Shown: positions 1-9,900 of the stretch, piece by piece
How positions within the stretch are numbered: the first letter of the stretch is position 1
Layout of the letters: every line of letters begins with the position of its first letter
From: Strobilurus pachycystidiatus
Taxonomy: Eukaryota > Basidiomycota > Agaricomycetes > Agaricales > Physalacriaceae
Assembly (NCBI GenBank): GCA_019915135.1
Contig: JAHLMK010000003.1
Coordinates: 2,418,001 to 2,482,000 of the forward strand
Direction of reading: 5' to 3'
DNA length: 64,000 nucleotides
Translations under genes and position numbers: made by a program
Notes under the pieces: generated by a model
Database searches by the model: none
The model's input: the letters and a program-made list of their open reading frames with translations, nothing else
Told to the model about the DNA's origin: nothing

Positions 1-719
1 GTCTTGTTGTCTCGGGCACGGCGCCAAGAACGATTCTGAACGCGCGTGTATCGAGATACTTGGGTACGAGGTCTGCCATTGTCTGAGAGAAGTGCGGAGA
101 TATCTCCGATGGTTTCACGACGCAACAGCACCCTGCGGCAATAGCTCCAATGAATGGGACGGCGGAAAGGAATAAAGGGTAGTTCCATGGCCTATCATAT
201 TGTTGGGAAGGTTGTTACAGGAGATGCAGGGGACGAGGGGACGTACGAAATCACCAGAGCAACTCCCTTAGGACGCTTTACCGTGTTTGGTGTCCAAATC
301 TTATAGATAGAAGACACAACGCCACTCAGATCATTCACAGACGACCAAGCAGGGAGCATCTTGGCAGCAATGGAAGCACATCCGATGGGTCCGCTGATTT
401 CGACCGTGTACGTCTCCATGTAAGGACGACCGAGATCCTACAAATAGCTCAGTCCATGTATGATCCACTGATCAGGTTCAGCGAGTACCTTCAATACACT
501 GTCAGCGAGAGCCTTGTGGTTCTCACGAAACATCTTGACGATTTGCATGAGTTGCTGCTGGCGCCATTCCACGGGCAAGGTCAGGCCTGAATCGAATGTT
601 TTGCGGAGCTCTGCGTGTATCTGTAACATACTTCTTGAGCATGATGGTGCGGAACGTGGATGCTGAAGCGCTGATGCGAGACCGACCTTTGGCAAGTCGT
701 CTATTGGCGTGTAGACCAT
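1..719 (-). CDS. Aldehyde dehydrogenase, class 3 / fatty aldehyde type (5' part, runs off the window)
   Basis: Seen: minus-strand exons starting at the ATG at 719 read MVYTPIDDLPK, then after an intron IHAELRKTFDSGLTLPVEWR, then DLGRPYMETYTVEISG after a second intron. Further on comes PWNYPLFLSAVPFIGAIAAG and VVKPSE. Phases stay consistent across GT-AG introns of about 50-65 nt. PWNYP and the VKPSE nucleotide-binding strand are hallmarks of ALDH3-like enzymes, which oxidise long-chain aldehydes to acids with NAD(P)+ (yeast Hfd1 and animal ALDH3A2 are relatives). The catalytic Cys and the C-terminal membrane anchor would lie beyond position 1, so activity and location cannot be judged. The gene is divergent from the phosphatase gene at 1418. 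Confidence 0.87.
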
Positions 720-1417
720 GATGATTTCAGGTGGGAGTTAGAGCCCTGGGGAGAGATGCGCCTGTTTAAGTATTACAAAATGCACACATGACCCTGCTCG
801 AACCAGGAGAGGATGTGTGGCAATCGAGCGGAAACTCAAATGCTGAGCAAGCCGCTCGTGAGACTCGGGCGGACTGATGCCGGGAGAGACGGTCGAACAT
901 TCGCATCCCACGAGCGCTGTTCATACCAATGAGAGGCAGCAAGGCGACAACCGGGAGGACTAGACTCACATTTTCAGTGAAACAGACGCGCTTAGCGCTC
1001 ATACCGAGATAGCCGAACCAATTGGCAAGCTCGGTAGCTGCGGACTGAGTATTAGTGGCCGAACCACACCGTCATGGCTGACTGAGTGACTTTCTGACAT
1101 GGATGTTTCACTAGAACTATGCAACTAGTCTAAGATTAGCTGCTAGTTCTGCGTCTATGCTGTCAGTCAAAGCGCTTACAACTGACACTCACGATATTTC
1201 CATGGTGCATACACTTGACTTATCAAAAGTCGCCCATTGCGAAGGACACCGACTGTTTGATCAAGCAAAAGAGGAAGGAAGATCAGAGCGCGTACGTACA
1301 TGCTTGAGGGGATTCGAGAATGCGTCATCGTCAGCATTCGACGCGGTGTAGTTGCCTCTGGGGTAAGCCGATCTTGCCTTTTGACTCCCAACTTCGTTAC
1401 TACTTTTGTTTGTCGAG
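720..1417. other. Intergenic stretch between divergent ALDH and phosphatase genes; one weak minus-strand ORF
   Basis: This holds the shared upstream region of two divergent genes. A minus-strand ORF (766-1002, possibly open to about 1075) contains a hydrophobic run, VSLVLPVVALLPLIGM, that could span a membrane. I do not recognise it and it has no clear splice partners. Treat it as unproven. Confidence 0.3.
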
Positions 1418-2324
1418 ATGGTTGAAAAAATCTTCATACTTCGTCACGGTATGTCGCAATAATACCCAAAACACCATCAACGCTGATCAGGCTCGTTTGT
1501 AGGATTCCGTCTGAACTGGGTCGTGACGAACTGGTCCGGTTTCCACTTCCTGCTAGCGAGATGGTCTCATTCACGTTCGTATTAGGAAGAGCGTGACTGG
1601 ATTACCTCGCGATCCTCCTCTCGCCGCTCTGGGAGAAACCCAGGCCAAGGAAGTCGCTGACTACTTCCTCTCCCTTCCCGAGTCTGAGAGACCCACCGCG
1701 ATATTCTCCTCGCCTTACTATCGCTGCATCCAGACATCTGTCCCAGTCTCCCAGGCCCTCGGCATCCCCATCTACATGGAACACGGTATATCCGAGTGGT
1801 ATGCCCCCGTCGCACCCAACACAGGACTCCATCCACGTCCCGGCCCAGCGTCCTCCCTCACCCAGTACTTCCCAGAAAACGTCATCGACCCATCAGGCTG
1901 GAAGTCTATCCATTACCCATCCCGCAAGGGCGAGACTGTCGCCCAGATACACGATCGCGTGGAAGAGTTCTTGACTGACTTTGTCGCGATCCGACCACCC
2001 ACGGATCGGCCTTTGCTGGTTAGCCACGCGGCGCCCATCGCTGCTATGGTACACGTCCTCGGCGGTGATCGCGAGCTCCCCATTCGGATTGGCTGCTGCA
2101 CTCTCTCGGAATTCGAGAAGAAGGGCGAAGGCTGGTCCACGGTGAAGCTTGCGGATGGGTCACACTTGGCGGACGGAGCACAGCGTGAATGGGGATTCCA
2201 AGATATAGAAACAGACAAGGAGCAGCTTGTCCCCGATAAGGGAGTGCCTGGCTCTGAAGGAGAGGTAGACGAACCGGTAGGATCTCAAATCAAGAGTGGA
2301 TCAATCCAGACGAGCAACCTTTAG
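1418..2324 (+). CDS. Histidine phosphatase superfamily protein (phosphoglycerate mutase-like)
   Basis: Three exons are supported: 1418-1448, 1503-1533 and 1586-2324, giving about 266 aa. The phosphate-binding RHG motif (ILRHGFRLNW) is split by intron 1. Exon 3 begins at KSVTGLPRDPPL and carries ETQAKEVADYF and SSPYYRCIQTS. The second catalytic-site His is in LLVSHAAPIAAMVHVLGG. Choosing intron 2 to start with gtccgg at 1534 restores the family order NW-KS-TGLPRDPPL; the alternative GT four bases downstream gives a stop. Members are small cytosolic phosphatases acting on phosphorylated metabolites or proteins; the substrate cannot be read from sequence. The tail after about residue 210 is low-complexity and probably not catalytic. 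Confidence 0.86.
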
Positions 2325-2411
2325 ATTCAGGTTAGATTCTAACGTAGATTTATACGTAGTGATACACATGGAGAATTCCCTTGATTTCTAATAGAGCTGC
2401 ATTCTAGATAT

Positions 2412-3700
2412 CTACCTTGCTTCGAACTTGACCCAAGCACTAGCATAGCTAACACTCGAGTCTTTGATCGTGAGGCAAGGACTGCTCTGTTCATACCGGA
2501 CCCACTTGATCGTTGTTTGCGTCCCGCTCTCCTGTTCCAAATGCGCAAGAGCTCCCAATAAGACCCCAATAGGGTGCCGACCACAAATCGTGTTCTTCGT
2601 TTTGGACAGATACTTTGCGAATTCAAGGTGAACATCCGCCGTAGACGTTGGCGGAATAGTGAGGATGGCCATCGCCTCATGGTCAAGCTGGCGGATGGAT
2701 TCGTGGATTGGGTGTTCCTTCGTGGGCGCCACGCTTCGACTGAGTTTGAGCGCCGCGGTAGCACTGGGCGATGGCTCGGGATAGTAGTACGTGTATTGGA
2801 AACGCGTTCCCCTGCACGGAGCGTGTCGGCGAGTGAGAAGGACTCGTGGTCATTGGGAGCTTACCAATGGCAGAAGTCGCTCGATACAACGCAGAATGTA
2901 TCGTCGCGAGATAGGTACGGCGCAAGGAGAGCGCCGTATGATGCCTCGAGGGTCTGAGAGACGGCACCGACTACTATTGGGACGATCTGTATGTCGCGCC
3001 TAGAAAATATTGATCAGGAATGGGTCATTCTTCGTAGTCGCATCGCTTACCCTTCGAAGACTTTGCGGACATACGGAAGGTGCATCTCTAGACTATGCTC
3101 CGCCTCGTCGTCGTGTATGCTGAGAGTCTCAAACCTATCTGTGGCGCGAAGCTCCTCAATAGCTATAATACAATGAGTTCACAAATCCGTGCGTCCACCG
3201 AAACCTTACTTTCAAGATCCAAAGGTAGATTGCCGATGGGTGTTTCGTACTGCTTGCATGCAGACAATGCGCACCCTTCAATGTAGATATGGTGGGAGGG
3301 TCCTAAGATGAAGACTCTCTTGCTGGAGCGTACGATCAGTAACCAAATCACAAAGGCGTAGCAGCATTACATGTTTGCTACGTCGATGCTCTTGTACGCC
3401 CACGCTGCAGCAGGTCCAGAGTAAGAGTATCCGGCATGTCTGACGGTGATGTGAGGTCCGGCGCAGGAAAGGTGGACTGAGAGACGAACGGGGCGATGAC
3501 GGCTTTACAGCCATTGATAGGATAGGGAGGATCGGTTGTGCCAACGTCGGCCAACCAGCCATCCAGTTCAGCATTCAGAGTGTTTTCTTGTGGTCTAGAT
3601 GAGTTGCATGACGATGCATGTAGGATTGGTCCCACCGTCGCCAGTGTACCAGCTGCCAGCGTGCGACGCCGATCGAACCTCTTTACGCCTGTGGTCATAT
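2412..3700 (-). CDS. MEMO1: MEMO1 family protein (AmmeMemoRadiSam-type, non-haem iron fold)
   Basis: Minus-strand exons give, in family order: VRSASHAGSWYTGD, LNAELDGWLADVG, KAVIAP, FILGPSHHIYIEGCALS, then near the C-terminus KNTICGRHPIGVLLGALAHL and CLTIKDSSVSYAS before the TAG at 2412-2414. These match the metal-binding His and conserved Cys segments of human MEMO1. In animals MEMO1 acts in cell motility and copper/redox control; the fungal role is unknown. Several short introns interrupt the gene. The first coding exon is unresolved: the HAGSWYT frame meets a stop just upstream, so the start codon must lie across an intron and the 5' boundary given is approximate. Confidence 0.85.
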
Positions 3701-3994
3701 CAGTTCATGCGACTGCCTTGCTGAGAATTTCCTTGCGTTGTTGAAGATCTCCAAGACATGGGAGCAGCCTTCTCAAGTTCGGAGGGCAAGTGATGGTTCA
3801 GATCGTTGAGCAGATACAAGTTGCTGAATTGGGAAGAGTCACGATTTCTACTACAGCGCGCTTTGCCGAACTCAACTGACGACCGGTCCCCCAATGCATT
3901 GCCACAGATAGAGTGCATGGGCGCATGGTCATTATTGCAGCATAATGGGAGTTTACATATGAAGAATGGAATGCAAATGACAATGGAACACACT

Positions 3995-4526
3995 CTACTC
4001 CTCCGACCGTAAGCGGGCAGCAGAGTTCGTCACCTTGACGCCCAAAACCTTGGCCCTGTGGAGGAATGAGAAGGCTGCGCGCGACAGCGAAGATACCGGA
4101 TACGCACCGCTCCAGGATGGTTGTGCGGTTGCGGCTGCTGACGTTGTGCGCAATTTCCGCAGCGAAGGTTTTGTTGTGCATGAGGAGGAGGTCGAGTTCC
4201 CGCACGTTGTTGACGAGGAATTTTTTGAGGCCGTTGGGGAGGAGGTGGCGCGTCTTCTTGTTGCTGCCGTAACCAATCTGGGCGTATCTTCAGCAAGCGA
4301 ATGGATTTTGAAGAATATGCTACACACCTTGGGCATGGGGGTCTGGCCCTTGAAGCGCCTGCGCACCCTGTTATCGATACCCTTGGGCTTCCTCCATGCC
4401 TCCTTCACTCCGTGGTAGCGATCCGACTGGTGGCGCCTGGACTTTGTTGAGTCGAAACGTGGGGTGAATTTAGCAGTAGACGAACTTGAATTTGTTGGTG
4501 CGCTTCTTGACGATCTTGACGGCCAT
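3995..4526 (-). CDS. RPL32: 60S ribosomal protein eL32
   Basis: The ATG at 4526 opens [14 protein letters not shown]. An intron starting gttcg follows. Further exons read [36 protein letters not shown], a short central part ([15 protein letters not shown]), [20 protein letters not shown] and [14 protein letters not shown] before the TAG at 3995. This is nearly the whole eL32 family sequence at its usual length of about 130 aa. The protein is a structural component of the large ribosomal subunit. Intron 1 acceptor choice is ambiguous by a few bases (AAAG or CAG), changing the protein by about two residues. Intron-rich, short ribosomal protein genes are typical of basidiomycetes. Confidence 0.95.
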
Positions 4527-6153
4527 TGCGATCTAGAGAGACAGAGAGCATATTAGAACCGGTTCCGGGGGTAGCTGAGCGAGGATGTGTGAAGATGAAA
4601 ATTTCGGGTGCGTGGGATCGTCATCCAATCGCCCAGAGTCCATCCAGCCAATTCTCCCGTATTTCTCCCAGCGGATTGGACTCCTCGACAGCGGCGTATT
4701 CCCGGGACGGCAAAAGCAGCAGCATGGCGTACGCACCTGTTCTGGTCTTGAGGAGGGCGGTGGGGAGGGGCGGGATGGGTCGAAAGCCAGGCACACTAAG
4801 ATTGGGCTTGTTTGCCAACCTCAATTTGATGCCGCCAAATCCGAGATGTCCGGCAAGCCAGAACAAAGGCTCTACTCAAACTCTATCATTCGTTAATGCA
4901 TCATGTACAGTAGCTGGAAATACATTGCGCATCTTCAAATTGTGACCAATTCATCTATTACAACCTCCATCCATCCTGGTCGACACTGCCAACACCACTG
5001 GCCGATAACAATGCCGGCTCTTAAATCAAGCCCGTTCAGACCTAAGTCCAAACACGGACTTGGGTCAATTTCACATGTGATCCGCCAAGGCGCCTGTTCG
5101 AATACAGGTCTGGCCAACTTTTGTGCGCGAGTCTAACACGCTGCAAATCTAATGCTGCAAGCTTGTGTGGAGGGCGGAGGACCTAGCAATGCTTGACATT
5201 GCATTGGGCATTAATGTACACCAATGTGAGACCATGAATACAGAGAGAGAAATGGGCTTGTACCTTGGACAGACGCTGAAGTACTTAGGGGTCATAGCGA
5301 GAACACTAGTGGTACTACAAAATGAGAAATAGAATATTATTGAACGGTGTAGACTGTACAGCGGTGGGGAATGGTAGTGGCGTGCAGTTGTATCTGATGG
5401 TCCGTACTCGCAACACACTTATTTTGCCGTAATGCAAGCGATGTGGCGAGAGATTGAACTTTTTGTTGAGGCGCGGAACGCTCAAATGAGCGATCCACAT
5501 ACCCGCAACAAAAAATGAATAGTGTTGGTGGGGGTGGGTGCAGGGGTCGATGAAAGTGGAGGGGCTCGTGGCGTTGGTAGCGTCGCTAGGTGCGCCGCTA
5601 TGCACTCAACAGTGGTGAGATGGAAAAAGAGGGAGTGCAGTGGTATCGACGATGAGCGAGAGCATGCGGGGTGGATAAGTGTCCGGACTCCGTATTGGCG
5701 GCAATAACAACGACGGCGAGGGTGGCGGCGGCGGCGGCGAAAAAAGACGGGAGTGAGGCGCCCAGCCAGCATGGATGTATGAGAAAGGATGAGTAACATA
5801 CCAGACTGACTACCGAGGCCGTACCAATCAGTACCCCATGAGAGTCCGACATTGCACCCCGCAGGCAGTCGCATCTGCGGGGCTGGGGTTCTTGACACCT
5901 GGTCTGTGTCTCCAAAACATCAACTGCCTGTGTTATCAGGGCTTACGCGTCCTCCGCGTCATCCAGATGATGGTTGGCGCGCGTCGATGGGCGCCAATGT
6001 CATCCACGGCTGTTGTGAGCCATGGAGTGGCAATCCGTGTGGGGCGAGGGTCGGAAATAAAAGAGTAAAGATAAAGAAGGGCCCCAGGCAGAAGCTCGGG
6101 GCTGGATGGCGCGACGTGGTCGTCGCGCTGGGCTGGTAAGAGGAGAGAGACGC
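4527..6153. other. Gene-poor stretch upstream of the retroelement; no supported gene
   Basis: It begins with the eL32 promoter side. The longest candidates are a minus-strand ORF at 5598-5915, with hydrophobic runs (GVLIGTASVVSLVCY and FFAAAAATLAVVVIA), and overlapping frames at 5482-5898. I recognise none, and no splice-consistent extension was found. A perfect short hairpin (cctgt/acagg around TCGAAT, near 5093) resembles a tRNA T-arm but is not one. Confidence 0.4.
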
Positions 6154-6413
6154 TGTCACTACGCGAAAGAATTGCACTCAAAAAGCATTATTGGCAAAAC
6201 ACAAAATGATATTCAACGAAAAACTACACAGAGACAATTACATAATATTCCTTATTAGGGCATGAACGCCATGACTCAACCACAGAACGCGCCGGAACAT
6301 TCCGGAACATGTCGGAACACTCCGGAAAAGGCAAGAAAGGACCATTGAGTCAGTATGAGTCAGTATCAGTCAATTGTAGTCATAGATCTATTTATAGAAT
6401 GTAGTCAGTAGTA

Positions 6414-6423
6414 CTATATAAGG
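6414..6423 (+). promoter_or_regulatory. TATA box of the retroelement promoter
   Basis: The sequence CTATATAAGG sits about 260 bp into the proposed LTR and about 480 bp before the ORF. This is consistent with the U3/R boundary of an LTR and a long 5' leader. Confidence 0.5.
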
Positions 6424-6570
6424 GAGCTGAATCGGACCAAAAGGACGTCAGCTACCCCAATACACAGCTTAGCTCTCAAACTCAGAACGCATTCTCATAA
6501 GCCTAAAAGACAAGATAATATCATTATCAAGTTAATTACAGCTTCCTCGCACACGCTTCTAATCAAAGAA

Positions 6571-6673
6571 CAAGAATTCAAGCAAGTCAAGCAAGTTAAG
6601 CAAGTCAAGCAAGTTCAGCAAGTCAAGCAAGTTCCGCAAGTCAAGCAAGTCAAGTTATACAAGTCAAGCAAGT
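6571..6673 (+). repeat. Tandem array of a 9-bp unit (CAAGTCAAG) in the leader
   Basis: About ten imperfect copies of CAAGTCAAG / CAAGTTAAG / CAAGTTCAG lie head to tail between the TATA box and the ORF, inside the proposed LTR. The role is unknown. It could be slippage-generated or could affect leader structure. Confidence 0.85.
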
Positions 6674-6850
6674 TATCGTATTAAGGTGTTTAGAAGACTA
6701 CAACGGTAGTCAGACTAGCCCTTCAAGCAAGTCAAGTCAAGAATCACAAGCACGCCACAAGTCTCCTAAAGCTATCTCGATAGCTCTCTACCACGAACTC
6801 AACTGTCATCCAGGATCTGTTCTAAACACTTCCGTACCGTGACATTAATT

Positions 6851-6868
6851 TGGAGCCCACCGCGAGGG
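6851..6868 (+). other. Candidate primer binding site
   Basis: TGGAGCCCACCGCGAGGG starts 6 bp after the proposed LTR end. A reverse-transcription primer site normally begins with TGG (complement of the tRNA CCA end) within a few bases of the LTR. The matching tRNA was not identified here. Confidence 0.35.
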
Positions 6869-6900
6869 GGTAAATCACCCTTTTGCACCACAAACTTTGT

Positions 6901-9900
6901 ATGCAACAAAGTACCTCAGACTTTCCGTCTGCAGTAGAATCACCAGAATCATCAGTAGCAACTTCACCGGAGGAACGCTATCAACCACCTATTGATCCAG
7001 CTGAGTTACAAGAACAAATATCAGCCTTGAATAATTTGCACAGTGCATTTTATTCCACACAACCCCAATCAAACTCCAGACATACTAGTTCCTCATCAGA
7101 AAGTTCATTGTCTGTCACCAATTCACATTCACCAGCTGCAAACATGGCACTACCACTTCGAACCCCAGCCGACATCCCCATGGGAAATACACGCGACGCA
7201 ATCAAGACCTTTAAAGGCCAACCCCGCGATCTCAAGCCGTTTTTCAAAAGACTTGAGCGTCTATTCCAACGATATGCAGTCAACACCAACCGAGAAAAAG
7301 TCGAAACCATGATTGAATATATGGCACCCAAGGTGGTGAAATTCTTGGAAGGATGCAGTCACTATCGAACTCCCAATTATAATTTGTTAAAAGATGATAT
7401 TCTGGAATTTTATGATGTTGATAAAATTAACAATTATTATCAGCCTAAGCATCTTAAAAAATTAACAAGTAGTTGGAGACACAGAACAGTTCATCGACTA
7501 GATCAATGGAAAAAATACCGTCGTGAATTTGTCACTATAGCAGGTTGGCTGCAAGGTCAGGGCAAACTAACCGACGAAGACTATAATGCATACTTCTGGC
7601 ATGGCATTCATAAGAGGCTAAGAAGAGATATCGAAAAAATTCATATCTCTCGAGACCCCGCAGCAGATCTGTCTCAGGCTTTTGCACATGAAACAGTAAA
7701 TCAGATTGCCAGAACCATCCTAGAACGCAATAGGTTCGAATACAATCTAGCAGACACTGACTCTGATACCGATTCAGACAGTCTAGAAACAGCCACCGAA
7801 TCAGAAGAAGACAACAGCGACTCAGACTCTGACGTCTCAAGTCGAGAAAAACGACATAAAAGTAAACGACGACTGCAATTGGCTTTGAAAGAAAAGAAAA
7901 GAATAAACTTACAAGCCAATTCAAGCGAAAATAAGAAAACTGAAGTCGTTAAAGAACCAGAAGAATTGGATGACATCATACATCGTCTAGGAAAACTATC
8001 TATTGACGACCCACAATATGCCATTCATTATTCTTCATTGTATTATCAAGCATTGCAGCTTAACCCAGAAGCAGCACGAATTTTAGCCATGCCACCAACA
8101 ACACCTAGTATGACCAGGCCTCAAGGAACATCAGGATACTATATGCCAAAAATACAGCCCGGTTATAGACCTGCACCTAACCAGAATACAGCTCAATACG
8201 CACCGCAGTATACGTCTCCAAGCAATAATGTACAATATACGCCACAAAGTGCGCCACAAATTACGCCACAAAGAGCGCCACAGCCCATGGCACGGAACAC
8301 TACATGTTACGGGTGTAATGATCCAAATCACACCATACGTGACTGTCCCATCATCCGGGAAATGATAACCAAGAACCAAGTAGCCCAAAAACCTGATGGA
8401 AGGGTAGTCATGGCAGACGGAGGACCCATAATGCGGTATAGCAATGAAAACATGGCACAGGCGGCCCTTAGACAGATAGCAAGCCAAAATAGCCAACAGC
8501 AAAGCTCTACTATTTCGTTTATCGAAGAAATACCCACAAGCCACTATGGAACAAATTATATTGAGCTTGCTAGTTCCGACAGCAACGAAAGCCAAATATT
8601 TCTAGGAACAGATAATGCCGCCTCCACTACGCAGGAAAAGACAGAAATAGAAATCAGTTCGGAAGAAGAAGAATATCCGTCATATTGGGTAAGCAACAAA
8701 GGAAACACATATACTGCAGATCGACCGAAAAGAGCTATAACACGCAGTGCCAGAGCTAGAGCCATGGAAGATCAATTCAAACCCCCCAGTACGTCCACTA
8801 GTCAAAAAGCTAAACAAAAGGAAAGTTCCAAGCCTATGACTCTCAAGAAGGATAATCCTACCCAGAAGCCAGTAATAATTCCAAACCCAAATCAGTTCCC
8901 GGAGCCAATACCCATAGATGTGCGACTACCCATAAGGATGGAACACAAGGAAAGTGCAACCATGGACATCGATTCCAAGCCAACTGCAAAGACACCAGAA
9001 TCAGCAAGTGCAATCAAAGAAAGGAAACCTGAAGAACCACCAAAGAAGATTAAAGGACCTAAACGTGAATCAGAGGTGAGTAAAATGACTGACAAGACAG
9101 ATCTACTAAAGATAATCCTAAACACTGACATAACCTTGAAAATGTTTGAGTTATTAGGAACATCGCAAGACATAAGCGAGGCATTGGCAGAATTACTAAA
9201 GAAGAAGAACCCTCGCACAGAATCAGCCATACACGATAACCTTGACACAGAAATCCCAGTGCTATTACAGGTAGAAGAAGTATACGATCGAGGAGTACTC
9301 ATTACCATTCCATTATCAGCCAACGGCGTAAGCGTAAACGCAATCGTTGACACCGGATCACAACTGAACATAATTAAAAGGTCCGCAGCAGAAAACCTGG
9401 GATTATTGATAGACGATTCAGTCGTTACAACTATGCGAGATGCTAGCGGAAACAATACGCAGATGCGCGGCTTCATACGAGAAGCGGAGCTGTCCCAAGG
9501 ATCCGGCCAAGTCAAGACAAAAGCAAATCTGTTTGTGGGATTAGAAACGTTCCCGTTCGAGTTATTGCTTGGACGCCCATGGCAACGAGGAAATCTGATA
9601 TGCATAGATGAGCGGAGCGAGGGAACATATCTGTTATACAAGGACTCACAAGATCCAACAGGCAATCGTAGGCACGTATTCCGCGCGCTCGGAGTGCCCA
9701 AACCGTCCGAGTACCGATTGATGCGGGTCCACACGGAAGAAGAAGTCACAAACGGATTTCACGACTTAGCCGAAGGCACTTACGCCATATATGCACCATC
9801 CGGCATCGGACACGAAAGTGAGTCTGACGGGGAGTCAGTGAGAATGACTACGTCCGAGTCAGATGGGCGACTCAGAATGTACACAGACAAACCTCCCGAG

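Larger units (their letters stand above)
6154..6844 (+). repeat. Probable 5' long terminal repeat (about 691 bp)
   Basis: The proposed ends are TGTCAC (6154) and GTGACA (6839-6844), a perfect 6-bp inverted terminal repeat of the TG...CA type. A TATA box lies inside at 6414. The right end falls 6 bp before a TGG-starting candidate primer binding site. Inside are a cluster of CCGGAACA-like palindromic repeats (about 6290-6335) and a run of 9-bp repeats. Boundaries are inferred, because no second LTR is available in the window for comparison. Confidence 0.55.

Noticed and set aside
4035..4418. 127-codon plus-strand ORF
   Set aside because: Antisense shadow of the eL32 exons, which are unambiguous.
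5085..5115. TTCGAAT loop with flanking cctg/cagg resembling a tRNA T-arm
   Set aside because: The stem places an extra base after the 7-nt loop, there is no A-box and no matching acceptor strand. It is a chance hairpin.
8892..9749. 285-codon minus-strand ORF opposite the Gag-protease region
   Set aside because: Shadow of the giant ORF on the other strand; Ser/Thr/Arg-rich text without any motif and no ATG context or introns.
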